Of a DNA stretch of 61,510 bases, positions 33,303 through 42,512 are shown piece by piece. The stretch is from Bacteroidales bacterium (GTDB lineage: Bacteria > Bacteroidota > Bacteroidia > Bacteroidales > UBA932), in NCBI GenBank assembly GCA_017962925.1, contig JAGCUK010000036.1, forward strand, positions 1-61,510, given 5' to 3'. The translations under genes and the position numbers were made by a program. Positions within the stretch are counted from its first letter, which is position 1. Every line of letters starts with the position of its first letter. A model generated the notes under the pieces. The model ran no database searches and was not told the DNA's origin. It saw only the letters and a list, made by a program, of their open reading frames with translations.

Positions 33303-35893
33303 TCTATGGTTATGGTGCGTTTAAAACTAATAATTCTGCCATCGGCGGCAACGCCTTCCCCTGTCAACAGATATCCGCTTTCCTTATCTGCCGACCAGAA
33401 GTCTACGACTGCATTGCCGGATTTGTCGAACATTACGGAAGGATTCCAGTAGATGGTAGTTCGCAGATCGGGCGTCGATGAATCCCTTTCAGCGGCCGTC
33501 TCGTATTTCGGAGACCAGAACTCCACGGGAGTCTGATAGCCCAGAGGTTTCACCCGGGAGATGTTCAGAGATTTCGATACGGTAGCGCCAGCGTTTCCGG
33601 AAGTGGTCTTGATTACCAGGGCACCGTTGTAGCCGGCGTAAAGGCCGAACACAGCGCTGTTGTCCTTGATTACGAAAAGATTGTCAATATCCGTGACACT
33701 GAGAGTCATAGGGTCGTATTCGGGGAGCACCACGTCGTCTATGACGGGCAGCACCGGCTGTTCCGACCTCGTGGTGGTCAGGTAGTAACCTTCACTATTT
33801 CTGCGAATTACCAGGCCGGGCGTATTGAGGAATACGCTGGTGATGCTGGTATAATGCGCTCGCTCGATCTCGGCGGCAGTCAGAGGCGTCGAAGAATTGA
33901 CCTGCGAATACCAGATGGAACTGGATGTCTTTTCCTCGCTGTCTGCAGATACCACTGCCGCCTCCAGCATGGTCGCTCTGATTCCATGCTCGCGCAGATA
34001 GGCCTCATCGGCCTGCTCCATATAATCATCCGGCTTGGCGGAAGGTGTCAAGGTCTTTATCGACGCATTCTGGGCGGAGGGAAAACTGACATCGTCGATT
34101 TCTATGATATTCCCTTTCTTCCCCTTTCGGGTCTGGGTCTGCACGGTAATCTGGGTGCCTTCCGGGAATTCAGTGGCAAACGAGAAATGCCCGTCTTTGC
34201 TCAGAGGAGCATAATCCACGCTGGTCTTATCCTCGTGGACGGCAAAGAGCGACACTCTGCCGCCATCCATCGTATTAAAGACAAAGCCCTCCGCATGCCC
34301 GGTCAGGGACTGGAACTTCTCGGCCTTCACCCTGGCCTCCGCCATCTGCCCCTTCAGCACCGACGGAATATCATATCTCCGCCAGCACTGGGTAAGCATC
34401 AGGGCATCCAGATGCGGCTGGCCGGCAGGCGTGAAATAATCGGCAGGACTCTCCAGATATCCCCGCAGTTCCGAAGAAAGGAGCAGGCTGGAAAGCAGAT
34501 TGTCGGTGGTATCGGCCAGCGCAGTCCCCGAATCTATGACGCTGATCCCGACATTCGATTCAACTCCGGGAGGAAGATGAAATTCCGCCCGCACATGCTG
34601 CCTGGTGCCATAGACATTCTTGCCCGCAAACCCCTCAGGATCCACTATATCTTCCGGACGGAGATTGAAATACAGGCGCTCGCTGAGGATATTGGAGTCC
34701 CCGTCTAACAGGAGGAATCCGATTATCCCCGAAGGAAGATCCGCGGCCCTGAATGAGATATAATTGTTTTCCGGATCCCACTCGTTACAATAGAGCGGCC
34801 GTCCGCATTGATGAACTAATAGAGTCAGTCCGTTCCGGCTGCTTTCAGGGCCCTCGATCAGAGCCACGTTCAGCAATCCGCGGATACTCTGCAGCTGGAT
34901 TATACTGGCTCCCGCGTTGGCAGCAGGCAGAGGGAAACGCTTTACGCTGCCGTCCGTGGCAGTGCAAACCGCAGTATAGCTTTCGCCGGCGAGAGCCTTC
35001 ATCACGAAAAATCCCATACCTTTATATAGAGAGCCGAAAGCAGCAACCTGATTCCCTTTGGAATCCTCCACTATCCCGGTCACGTCCTTTCCCAGGCCAT
35101 CCGCCCCAAGCACTTTCACACCAACCCTGCACGCACGTCCGGGAATCAGATAACCACCCTCAGGGAGCAATGAGACATCGAATTCACCCGCCGCAACAGG
35201 GATGCTGAAATACTTCTGATACTTCCTGCCTCCAGACTGGATTCCAAGCAACAGGACTTGCCCGGCAGCTTCGGCATCCAAGCGAGAAGAATAGAACCCG
35301 CTCCTGTTTTTAAGCGAGGATTCGGCCTTTCCGGGAAGGCGGATGGTGACTATTTCCGGCTCTACCGGCTCCCCTGTCCTGCGGTCCTTGAAACTGAGGC
35401 GAAGCGAAATCCCCCTCTCCAAAAAAGAAAAGACAGGCTCAGCTTCCACCTGCAGGGAATAAGGATCCAGCACCTGCACTGTCTTGCGGAAGAAATATTC
35501 TTCTCCCTGATTCTGCATGTAGCGGGTGTAGGCACGCAAGGTGTAGATTCCTTCCGGGAGATCCTCCTTTAAATCCAGGTGGCCTGCAAATACTCCGAGG
35601 CTGTCTGGCCTTAGCATGATACGTGCAGAAACATCGCTTGCCGGACTGAGTAATTCTATATATACATACCGGCTGATCCGCGAGGGCCGCCCGTCGGAGG
35701 CATTCACCAAATGGGCACGCAACCAGATGCGTTCGCCGGAAAGATATGCTTTCTTGTCGGTCTGCAAATAGACCTTCTCGTGAGGGAGCGACAGCAGCTG
35801 CTGCTCTAGACGCATCGCGAGAGTATCAGAATGCTGCCCCTTCACACAAAAGGGCAGCACTAAAAAAATGAGACTGACAAATATTTTTCGCAT
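33299..35893 (-). CDS. MG2-domain / TonB-plug-domain surface protein
   Basis: 864 residues with a signal peptide ([20 protein letters not shown]). The N-terminal third resembles alpha-2-macroglobulin MG domains ([23 protein letters not shown], then [17 protein letters not shown]). Near residues 650-770 comes a TonB-receptor plug-like domain ([39 protein letters not shown]), but no beta-barrel follows. Such barrel-less plug proteins are common in Bacteroidota and have no known function to my knowledge. It starts immediately after the stop of the MORN gene (TAA-ATG) and overlaps GH95 by four bases. Confidence 0.75.
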   Translation of the reverse strand: MRKIFVSLIFLVLPFCVKGQHSDTLAMRLEQQLLSLPHEKVYLQTDKKAYLSGERIWLRAHLVNASDGRPSRISRYVYIELLSPASDVSARIMLRPDSLGVFAGHLDLKEDLPEGIYTLRAYTRYMQNQGEEYFFRKTVQVLDPYSLQVEAEPVFSFLERGISLRLSFKDRRTGEPVEPEIVTIRLPGKAESSLKNRSGFYSSRLDAEAAGQVLLLGIQSGGRKYQKYFSIPVAAGEFDVSLLPEGGYLIPGRACRVGVKVLGADGLGKDVTGIVEDSKGNQVAAFGSLYKGMGFFVMKALAGESYTAVCTATDGSVKRFPLPAANAGASIIQLQSIRGLLNVALIEGPESSRNGLTLLVHQCGRPLYCNEWDPENNYISFRAADLPSGIIGFLLLDGDSNILSERLYFNLRPEDIVDPEGFAGKNVYGTRQHVRAEFHLPPGVESNVGISVIDSGTALADTTDNLLSSLLLSSELRGYLESPADYFTPAGQPHLDALMLTQCWRRYDIPSVLKGQMAEARVKAEKFQSLTGHAEGFVFNTMDGGRVSLFAVHEDKTSVDYAPLSKDGHFSFATEFPEGTQITVQTQTRKGKKGNIIEIDDVSFPSAQNASIKTLTPSAKPDDYMEQADEAYLREHGIRATMLEAAVVSADSEEKTSSSIWYSQVNSSTPLTAAEIERAHYTSITSVFLNTPGLVIRRNSEGYYLTTTRSEQPVLPVIDDVVLPEYDPMTLSVTDIDNLFVIKDNSAVFGLYAGYNGALVIKTTSGNAGATVSKSLNISRVKPLGYQTPVEFWSPKYETAAERDSSTPDLRTTIYWNPSVMFDKSGNAVVDFWSADKESGYLLTGEGVAADGRIISFKRTITIE

Positions 35894-37525
35894 TTACTCG
35901 GCTGCTACCGGCGCGGGAGCGGGCTCGGCCACAGGTGCCGGAGCAGGCTCTGAAACCGGTGCCTGGACGGGCTCTGCCGGCTGCTGGCTGGCGGCCATCA
36001 TCTCGGCGGCAAGCCTCTCGCGGATAGCGCGCTGCTCATCCAGCTTCGCCTTGATATCGCCCAGGATCGTCATAGGATCGCTATAGATAAAGGCGCAGCG
36101 CTCTCCCGTCTCGAAGTCTACCTGCACAGCATTGCTATCCTCCGATGCGGTGAGGGTGAAAGGAATCGCGTCCATGACGCCCTTGCCGCTGACCAGTTTG
36201 CCTTCTTTCCAGAAGGAATTGATGGAGACGGAATCCGCCTTGGCGATTTCCATATAGGTTTCGCCATCCGGGATGCCGTTCTTGAGAAGGCCGCGGAAGG
36301 TGAAGCTATCTTTCTTGAACACGCCGCTGAGTGCGCTGGAGCCCTCGATGCGGCCGAGGTCCGCACCCTGCACCTCATCCCATGCGGAAAGGTCGAAGCC
36401 TAAGAAGGGGCAGGCCTTGAAATCGCCCACGTAGATGCCGTAGGGCTCTCCTCCCCTGAGTTCGCCGGAGAAGCTGAACTTGGCGGGGATGGAAACGGTA
36501 AGGGAACCATTGTTCTCTTTGCCATCCTTGATGTCACCGTCGAAGGAGCGTCCATCCAGGGTATAGCGTGCCTTACCGTTCACCATGTCGGTGTAAACGC
36601 AATTGGCAAGGGTGATATTCTCTTTCCATTTACCATCGGCCAGGGTGCCGTTATTCCACTCTACACGGCCAGCATCCAGCATGGGACCGGTCTCCCCGTT
36701 GCCGGAGAAAGGATAAACGGTGCCGACGAAGGTCTTGCCAGAAAGGGCAAAGGCGGTCATAAAGGAATCACCGCCGACCCACTCGCCCTGAAGAGCCAGC
36801 AGATCGAATCCGTCCTTGACGAAACGGATAGCGCCGGTGCCGGACAGCTCGCTGTCGTTCCAAATGCCCTGCAGATAGCGGTCGAGGGCTTTATTGTACA
36901 TTTCGCCGACGCCGAACCTCTTTCCACCCTGCCATTTGCCGGTGTAGATGTCCCCGTTGGCATATTTCATCTCTCCGTCTCCGGAGGGAAGTCCCTTGTC
37001 CCAATATCCCTTGTAGGATGCACCGGTGGCGTAAAGCATGGTGCCCTCACCCTGCTGCAGACCGGCCTCCCAGCTGCCCTCGTACTCATCCTTATTAGGA
37101 TAGACACGCTTGCCGCTGCCCTCGTATTTACCGGCAGCCCAGCCGCCTTCGTAGGTAGAACCATCGGCATAATCCATCTTGCCTTCTCCATGCTGGAGAT
37201 TGTTCTCCCAGAGACCTTCGTAGTAATCCTTATTGGCAAAGGTCATCTTGCCCTCTCCGCAAAGTTTATTGTCTTTCCAGTTGCCGAGGTACTCATCCCC
37301 GTTCAGGAAAGTCATAGTGCCGAGGCCCTCCTTGATACCGTTCACCCAGTATCCGGAATAGATCTCGCCGTTGGCATAGATCATCACACCCATGCCATTG
37401 GGCGCCTTGCTCTTCCACTCTCCATCATATACATCGCCGTTTTTAAACTTGACCTTGCGAGCATCCAGATTCATGGGAGCGAATGCGAGAATCAGCGCCA
37501 GTGAAATGAAAATGACCTTTTTCAT
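35894..37525 (-). CDS. Secreted MORN-repeat protein with Pro-Ala tail
   Basis: 543 residues with a signal peptide (MKKVIFISLALILAFAPMNLDA). Residues ~30-220 hold about eight MORN repeats of ~23 residues, each of the form YxGxWxxGxxxGxGxMxYANG. A second, less regular region with FSFSGELRGG and similar units follows. The tail is low-complexity, with three copies of an EPAPAPVA-like unit. MORN proteins act as scaffolds or bind phospholipid in eukaryotes; in bacteria the role is unclear. It is first in the minus-strand operon with the MG2/plug, GH95 and YhhN genes. Confidence 0.85.
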   Translation of the reverse strand: MKKVIFISLALILAFAPMNLDARKVKFKNGDVYDGEWKSKAPNGMGVMIYANGEIYSGYWVNGIKEGLGTMTFLNGDEYLGNWKDNKLCGEGKMTFANKDYYEGLWENNLQHGEGKMDYADGSTYEGGWAAGKYEGSGKRVYPNKDEYEGSWEAGLQQGEGTMLYATGASYKGYWDKGLPSGDGEMKYANGDIYTGKWQGGKRFGVGEMYNKALDRYLQGIWNDSELSGTGAIRFVKDGFDLLALQGEWVGGDSFMTAFALSGKTFVGTVYPFSGNGETGPMLDAGRVEWNNGTLADGKWKENITLANCVYTDMVNGKARYTLDGRSFDGDIKDGKENNGSLTVSIPAKFSFSGELRGGEPYGIYVGDFKACPFLGFDLSAWDEVQGADLGRIEGSSALSGVFKKDSFTFRGLLKNGIPDGETYMEIAKADSVSINSFWKEGKLVSGKGVMDAIPFTLTASEDSNAVQVDFETGERCAFIYSDPMTILGDIKAKLDEQRAIRERLAAEMMAASQQPAEPVQAPVSEPAPAPVAEPAPAPVAAE

Positions 37526-37561
37526 AATATGTCTTGGTTATTCGTTAGCAATTAAAACTTT

Positions 37562-37569
37562 CAAAATTA
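37562..37569 (-). promoter_or_regulatory. -7 box of the MORN operon
   Basis: Reads TAATTTTG on the minus strand, a full match to TAnnTTTG, 36 bases before the ATG at 37525. A T-rich stretch about 20 bases further upstream fits the -33 element. Confidence 0.55.
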
Positions 37570-37596
37570 ATGAATTCTACTGAAAAATAAAAACTT

Positions 37597-37604
37597 TAAC
37601 TTTG
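37597..37604 (+). promoter_or_regulatory. -7 box of the sigma-factor/DUF4252 operon
   Basis: TAACTTTG matches the consensus. The -33 element is weak. The predicted start (~37611) falls on an ATG at 37612 that opens a nine-codon frame (MAVRPSYGR) whose TGA overlaps the ATG of the first gene as ATGA. Confidence 0.5.
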
Positions 37605-37637
37605 TAACATTATGGCGGTTCGTCCGTCTTATGGTCG

Positions 37638-38141
37638 ATGAGAAAAACAATAGCTATACTATGCATCCTGCTCCTCCCCCTTTCCGGGTGGGCAGGAAAA
37701 CCAGTCAAAAAAGGCCAGCTGGCCTCTCTGGTTTCTGAATACCGGGGCGTCGAGGGTGTAGAGCTCGTCCGGCTCGGCACCCTCGCCACTTCGGCGATTA
37801 AAACTACCGTACGATTATCCGCGAAGGATGACCCGGATGCCCGTCAGGCTCTGGACCTCCTCAGCGGAATACGCCGCCTGACCATCTTCGAGTTCGAAGA
37901 CTGCGAGGCATCCGTAAAGGAGAAGATCAACAATAAGTTGGGCCGCATCCTGAAGGAATCCGACCTGTTGATGGAAGTCAAGGACGGCAGCGATGCCATG
38001 CAGATGTACGGGATTCTCGATGAAAAGGGAGACAGTGTGAGCGATTTCGTGCTTTACACCCCCGGAGAATGCGCCTTGATCTGCATTTTCGGCAAAGTTT
38101 CCATGAAAGCCGTGGAGAAGATCATGAAGGAGTATGACTGA
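37638..38141 (+). CDS. DUF4252 protein, exported
   Basis: 167 residues with a signal peptide (MRKTIAILCILLLPLSGWA). The rest matches the DUF4252 family: a hydrophobic-charged alpha/beta domain with RRLTIFEFEDCEASVKEKI and LLMEVKDGSDAMQMYGILDEKG. DUF4252 genes usually accompany an ECF sigma gene in Bacteroidota, as here; function is unknown. It overlaps the sigma gene by eight bases. A second DUF4252 gene closes the operon. Confidence 0.8.
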   Translation: MRKTIAILCILLLPLSGWAGKPVKKGQLASLVSEYRGVEGVELVRLGTLATSAIKTTVRLSAKDDPDARQALDLLSGIRRLTIFEFEDCEASVKEKINNKLGRILKESDLLMEVKDGSDAMQMYGILDEKGDSVSDFVLYTPGECALICIFGKVSMKAVEKIMKEYD

Positions 38142-38613
38142 GAAGGAATTCCATAGCGAGTATCTGTCGCTTGCCGACGCGCTCTACCGGGTGGCATACT
38201 ACATCCTGGAGTCGGAGGCGGAAGCGGAAGATGCGGTGCAGGAGCTGTACCTGAAGCTTTGGAAGAACCGCCCGGCACTGGACGGCATCCGCAACCCCAA
38301 AGCCTACGCCATGACGCTGCTCCGCAACCTCTGCCTGGACCGCATACGTCAGGCCAGCAGGATTGTGGAAAGCGATGTCCCAGAGGATATGGGCGGTGGC
38401 TTCGACCCGGATGCCGCGATGGACCAGAAAGAGCGGCTGGAGAAGGTTCTGGCCGCGGTCAAATCCCTTCCCGACAAGCAGCGTGAAGTCCTGATATTGC
38501 ATACGATAGAAGGACTCTCATACGAAGAGATCACCGCCCGCACCGGGATCAATTACCTTAACTTGCGCGTGTTGCTTTCAAGGGCACGGCAATCATTGAA
38601 AAAGAGTATATGA
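38134..38613 (+). CDS. ECF-type RNA polymerase sigma factor
   Basis: 159 residues. Region 2 is seen as YYILESEAEAEDAVQELYLKLW and region 4 as LPDKQREVLILHTIEGLSYEEIT with a C-terminal helix-turn-helix. It probably directs transcription of its own operon in response to an envelope signal, with the next gene as anti-sigma. It overlaps its neighbours by eight and four bases. Confidence 0.92.
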   Translation: MTEKEFHSEYLSLADALYRVAYYILESEAEAEDAVQELYLKLWKNRPALDGIRNPKAYAMTLLRNLCLDRIRQASRIVESDVPEDMGGGFDPDAAMDQKERLEKVLAAVKSLPDKQREVLILHTIEGLSYEEITARTGINYLNLRVLLSRARQSLKKSI

Positions 38614-38999
38614 AACGAATCGAAGATATAGAAAACCTCAGTCTGGAAGAGTTGGAGCAGGCCGCCCAGGGCGTGCCGGTTCCGGATGGCCTTGCCGACA
38701 GGCTCAAAGCCACGCTTGCAGCCGAAACCCTCCTGCAGGAGGGTCAAAAGGAGCCGTCCGGCGCTTTGATGGGCGAGACTTCTTTTGGCGAGAACGGCAA
38801 AGACGACCGGCGGCGACATATCTGGCGCAACAGCCTGGTGGCTTCGCTGGCTCTCGCGGCAGCGATTGCAGTCGGAGTGTTCGTATTCCGGCCGGCTGCG
38901 CCCAAGGATACCTTCGATGATCCCCTGCTGGCCTATGCCCAGGTCGAAGAGACCCTGCAGTATATTTCAAGTCAAATCAACAAAGTCTATAACAAATGA
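38610..38999 (+). CDS. Single-span membrane protein, probable anti-sigma factor
   Basis: 129 residues. A ~75-residue acidic/polar cytoplasmic part comes first (MKRIEDIENLSLEELEQAA), then one hydrophobic span (SLVASLALAAAIAVGVFVF, ~80-98) and a short outer tail. It has no zinc-binding HxxxCxxC motif, so it is not a ZAS-type anti-sigma. The role is inferred from its place after the sigma gene and its topology. Confidence 0.65.
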   Translation: MKRIEDIENLSLEELEQAAQGVPVPDGLADRLKATLAAETLLQEGQKEPSGALMGETSFGENGKDDRRRHIWRNSLVASLALAAAIAVGVFVFRPAAPKDTFDDPLLAYAQVEETLQYISSQINKVYNK

Positions 39000-39478
39000 A
39001 AAAGATAATCGTATTGGCAGCCCTGCTGCTCAGTTTCATCAGCTCCTTTGCCCAGGACGGCAAGAGCCTCTACCGCAAATACTCCGACGAGCCTAATATC
39101 AGCGCCGTCTATGTCTCCCCCGCCATGTTCCGCCTGATAGGCCGCATTCCGGACATCCAGGCCGCTGACGGCGATGTCAACCTTACCCCTGTGATACAGG
39201 CACTTACCGGTCTCTACATAATCAGCAGCGAGAACCCGGACATCAATGCCAAACTGTCAAAGGATGTGAAAAAGTTCATCAATTCAGGCACATACGAACT
39301 CCTGATGGAAGCCAAGGAGGACGGAGAGAAGATGACGATGTATACCTGCGGAGATGAAAAGACGGTCACCAGTTTCGTTATGCTGGCAGACGAAGGCTCC
39401 GAAGTCACCTTCATCTGCCTGGATGGAAAACTGGACCGGAACAAACTTGAAGAGATGATGTCTTCACAGGCAAAATAG
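38996..39478 (+). CDS. DUF4252 protein, exported (second copy)
   Basis: 160 residues with a signal peptide (MKKIIVLAALLLSFISSFAQ). It aligns in general pattern with the 37638 gene (GLYIISSENPDINAKLSKDVKKFI; LLMEAKEDGEKMTMYTCGDEK), so the operon carries two paralogues flanking the sigma/anti-sigma pair. They may be the sensed or regulated envelope components. A terminator follows within 30 bases. Confidence 0.78.
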   Translation: MKKIIVLAALLLSFISSFAQDGKSLYRKYSDEPNISAVYVSPAMFRLIGRIPDIQAADGDVNLTPVIQALTGLYIISSENPDINAKLSKDVKKFINSGTYELLMEAKEDGEKMTMYTCGDEKTVTSFVMLADEGSEVTFICLDGKLDRNKLEEMMSSQAK

Positions 39479-39499
39479 TTACAAACAATCTTTTTTCAG

Positions 39500-39524
39500 A
39501 GCCGCAGTAATGCGGCTTTTTTTT
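39500..39524 (+). terminator. Rho-independent terminator of the sigma/DUF4252 operon
   Basis: AGCCGCA (39500-39506), loop GTAA, TGCGGCT (39511-39517), then seven T. It ends three bases before the -7 box of the V-type ATPase operon. Confidence 0.9.
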
Positions 39525-39526
39525 GT

Positions 39527-39534
39527 TATATTTG
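39527..39534 (+). promoter_or_regulatory. -7 box of the V-type ATPase operon
   Basis: TATATTTG, a perfect consensus, 38 bases before the first gene. The -33 position falls inside the preceding terminator hairpin, so the two signals are nested. Confidence 0.6.
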
Positions 39535-39572
39535 TGAGTTGTGAACACGAATTAATAATAACACCACAAGAT

Positions 39573-40181
39573 ATGCAGAATAAATTGCAAGAACTTACCG
39601 AGAAACTCTATCAGGAGGGTCTGTCAAAGGGTAAGGCCGAGGGTGAAGAAATCCTGGCAAAGGCAAAGGAAGAGGCTGCCGCCATCATAGCGAAAGCGAA
39701 GGAAGAGGCTGCCGCCATCACCGCCAAAGCCGAAAAAGACGCCGAAGACCTCAAGGCCAAGGTGGATTCCGACATCAAGATGGCATCCGCCCAGTGCCTG
39801 CAGGCCACCCGTAAGGATATAGAGAACCTCGTGGTAGGCAAGATCGAAGAGAGCAAAGTTTCAGAGGCCCTGAAGGATTCTGCCTTCGTGAAAGAGATAA
39901 TCAAGGCCGTCGCAGCCAAATTCGACGCGGAAGAAGCGACGGACCTTGCACTTGTCCTGCCGGAAAGCCAGAAAGCGGAGCTCGAGCCCTGGGTCAAGAA
40001 CGAACTTGCCAAGAGCCTGAAGAATGGCGTCGAGGCCGGATTCTCCAAGAAGATCAGCGGCGGATTCACCATCGGTCCCAAGGATGGAGGATGGTTCGTC
40101 AGCCTCACGGAGCAGACTTTCAACGAGCTGATTGCAGAGTACCTGCGTCCCGTAACCCGCAAACTGCTGTTCGGTGAATAA
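39573..40181 (+). CDS. atpE: V-type ATPase subunit E (peripheral stalk)
   Basis: 202 residues from the ATG at 39573; the upstream ATG at 39510 lies in the terminator. The N-terminal ~75 residues are a charged coiled coil with an 11-residue repeat (AKAKEEAAAI twice), followed by the globular E-subunit domain with KNGVEAGFSKKISGGFTIGPKDGG. Subunit E is half of the peripheral stalk that holds the A3B3 head. It opens a seven-gene operon in the order E, DUF2764, A, B, D, I, K. Confidence 0.9.
   Translation: MQNKLQELTEKLYQEGLSKGKAEGEEILAKAKEEAAAIIAKAKEEAAAITAKAEKDAEDLKAKVDSDIKMASAQCLQATRKDIENLVVGKIEESKVSEALKDSAFVKEIIKAVAAKFDAEEATDLALVLPESQKAELEPWVKNELAKSLKNGVEAGFSKKISGGFTIGPKDGGWFVSLTEQTFNELIAEYLRPVTRKLLFGE
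39657..39722 (+). repeat. Two tandem 33-bp units in the subunit E coiled coil
   Basis: Units 39657-39689 and 39690-39722 differ at only a few bases and encode two 11-residue (hendecad) turns. Such periodicity suits the right-handed coiled coil of the V-ATPase stalk, so this is structural and not a mobile repeat. Confidence 0.8.
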
Positions 40182-40761
40182 TTACGAATACATAATCGCC
40201 GGACTCCCCCTTCTCAGCCAGGACGGGCGGGAAAACCCCGATACCGAAGGGCTCCTCGCGGAAATCCGCGAACAGCTCAGCGGCAAGGACAGGGCCACCC
40301 TGGATTTCCTGCTCAGTTCCTACGAGCCGGATACCCTGAACGCGGAGTTCTACCTCAAGGCTGCGAAGGACCGCAATTCTTTCATCCGCAAGTTCTTCCT
40401 TGCGGATTTGGGCGTGCGCAATACCAAGGTGGAGTACCTCAACCGCACCCTGGGCCGGCCCGAGGGCACGGATACCCTGATTCCGGACCCCGAAGCGGAG
40501 CCGGCGGATTTCGAGCAGAAGGCCGAAGTGGATGCCATCCTGGAAATCGGGGACATTCTCGCGCGCGAGCGCGGGCTCGACGATTTTTATTGGAAGACGG
40601 CCGATGCCATCACCGTCCTGGACGTATTCGACCTGGACGTGATACTGGCATTCGTGGTAAAACTCAAACTGGTGGAGCGCTGGCTCCGCCTGGACGAGGC
40701 CACCGGCCGGGAACTCTTCCGCAAACTTGTTAAGGAAATAAAAGAAAACACTAAGATATGA
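40174..40761 (+). CDS. DUF2764 protein, V-type ATPase subunit (probable C-like)
   Basis: 195 residues beginning at a GTG (40174) that overlaps the subunit E stop by eight bases; no ATG fits better. It matches DUF2764, found only within bacterial V-type ATPase operons of Bacteroidota and spirochaetes at the place where others have subunit C. The helical, acidic sequence (e.g. DFLLSSYEPDTLNAEFYLKA) would suit the rotor adaptor between D and the K ring. The C-subunit role is inferred from position. Confidence 0.8.
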   Translation: MNNYEYIIAGLPLLSQDGRENPDTEGLLAEIREQLSGKDRATLDFLLSSYEPDTLNAEFYLKAAKDRNSFIRKFFLADLGVRNTKVEYLNRTLGRPEGTDTLIPDPEAEPADFEQKAEVDAILEIGDILARERGLDDFYWKTADAITVLDVFDLDVILAFVVKLKLVERWLRLDEATGRELFRKLVKEIKENTKI

Positions 40762-42512
40762 GCACATTTGGAAAGGTGACAGGCATAGTTGCCAACCTTG
40801 TGACGGTGCAGGTGGACGGCCCCGTGGCGGAGAACGAACTCTGCTACATCAAACTCGGCGGCACCGACCTCCTCGCAGAAGTCATCAAAGTGAATGGCGA
40901 CAAAGCCTCCGTGCAGGTATTCGAAAGCACCCGCGGGCTGCGGAACGGCGATTCGGTCGAGTTCCTCGGCAGGATGCTTGAGGCCACCCTGGGCCCCGGC
41001 CTGCTGTCCAGCATCTATGATGGTCTGCAGAACGACCTCACCACGATGACCGGCGTATTCCTCAAGCGAGGCGAATACACCGACCCTCTCGACCAGGAGA
41101 AACTCTGGGACTACACTCCCCTCGCCAAACCCGGGGACAAAGTAGTCGCGGCGGACTGGCTGGGAGAGGTGAAGGAAGGATGGCTTCCCCATAAGATTAT
41201 GGTCCCGTTCTCCTTCAAAGGCAGCTATACCATCAAGGAAACGGCCCCTGCAGGGCAGTATAACGTAGATAAGGTGATAGCGGTCCTGACCGATGAAGAC
41301 GGAGAGGACGTGCCCGTCACCATGACCCAGAAATGGCCCGTCAAGGTAGCCATCAAGGGATATAAAGAGAAGCCCCGTCCCCAGAAGATAATGGAGACCG
41401 GCCTCCGCACCATCGACACCTTCAACCCCATTGCAGAAGGCGGCACAGGATTCATCCCCGGCCCCTTCGGCTGCGGTAAGACCGTGCTCCAGCACGCTAT
41501 CGCAAGGCAGGGCGAGGCGGATGTGATAGTGATGGCGGCCTGCGGTGAGCATGCGAACGAGGTGGTGGAAATCTTCACCGAGTTCCCCGAACTAATCGAC
41601 CCTCACACCGGGCGCCACCTGATGGAGCGTACCACCATCATCTGCAATACCTCCAACATGCCCGTGGCCGCGCGTGAGGCATCCGTATATACGGCAATGA
41701 CCATCTGCGAATACTACCGCGCCATGGGAATGAGGGTGCTGCTGCTGGCAGACTCCACCTCCCGCTGGGCGCAGGCTCTCCGTGAGATGAGTAACCGTAT
41801 GGAGGAGCTCCCCGGCGCCGACGCCTTCCCCGTGGACCTGTCCGCAATCATATCCAACTTCTATTCACGCGCGGGAATGGTGGTCCTGAACAACGGACAG
41901 ACCGGTGCAGTCACATTCATCGGCACCGTCTCCCCTGCCGGAGGCAACCTCAAGGAGCCCGTCACGGAATCCACTAAAAAGGCTGCCCGCTGCTTCTACG
42001 CCCTCGAACAGAACCGAGCAGACCAGAAGCGCTACCCGGCCATCAACCCTATCGACTCCTACTCCAAGTATCTGGAGTACCCCGAAATCATCTCTTACCT
42101 CGACGGCAAGATTGAAAAGGGATGGGTAGAGAAGGTGCTGAAGGCCAAGACCATGGTGCTGCGAGGCAAGGAAATGGCCGACCAGATCAACATCCTCGGC
42201 GACGACGGCGTGCCCATGAGCTACCACGAAACCTTCTGGAAGAGCGAGCTGATAGACTTCGCTTTCCTGCAGCAGGATGCCTTCGACTCGATCGACGGTC
42301 TCTGCCCTCTGGAGCGCCAGAAGTATATGCTGGACCTCATTCTGGACATCTGCGACCGCCACTTCGAGTTCGGCAACTACGAAGACTGCCGCGCGTGGTT
42401 CAAACGCGTGATCAACGCCCTGCGCCAGATGAACTTCTCCAAGTGGGGCAGCGAAGATTTCGACAAATTCCATTCACAACTCAACGAAATCCTCTCAGAA
42501 AATGGCAACTAA
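40758..42512 (+). CDS. atpA: V-type ATPase catalytic subunit A
   Basis: 584 residues. The P-loop is GPFGCGKTV (~235-243), the ~90-residue non-homologous insert typical of V/A-type A subunits is present, and LLLADSTSRWAQALREMSNR is the catalytic-domain signature. It hydrolyses or makes ATP in the A3B3 head on the cytoplasmic side. It overlaps DUF2764 by four bases and subunit B by eleven. Confidence 0.97.
   Translation: MSTFGKVTGIVANLVTVQVDGPVAENELCYIKLGGTDLLAEVIKVNGDKASVQVFESTRGLRNGDSVEFLGRMLEATLGPGLLSSIYDGLQNDLTTMTGVFLKRGEYTDPLDQEKLWDYTPLAKPGDKVVAADWLGEVKEGWLPHKIMVPFSFKGSYTIKETAPAGQYNVDKVIAVLTDEDGEDVPVTMTQKWPVKVAIKGYKEKPRPQKIMETGLRTIDTFNPIAEGGTGFIPGPFGCGKTVLQHAIARQGEADVIVMAACGEHANEVVEIFTEFPELIDPHTGRHLMERTTIICNTSNMPVAAREASVYTAMTICEYYRAMGMRVLLLADSTSRWAQALREMSNRMEELPGADAFPVDLSAIISNFYSRAGMVVLNNGQTGAVTFIGTVSPAGGNLKEPVTESTKKAARCFYALEQNRADQKRYPAINPIDSYSKYLEYPEIISYLDGKIEKGWVEKVLKAKTMVLRGKEMADQINILGDDGVPMSYHETFWKSELIDFAFLQQDAFDSIDGLCPLERQKYMLDLILDICDRHFEFGNYEDCRAWFKRVINALRQMNFSKWGSEDFDKFHSQLNEILSENGN

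Noticed and set aside
35894-37400. A DNA repeat array in the MORN gene
   Set aside because: The ~69-bp periodicity follows the protein MORN repeat, and nucleotide identity between units is modest.
39657-39722. A mobile tandem repeat in subunit E
   Set aside because: The two 33-bp units encode hendecads of a coiled coil that belongs to the family; no palindrome or copies elsewhere.
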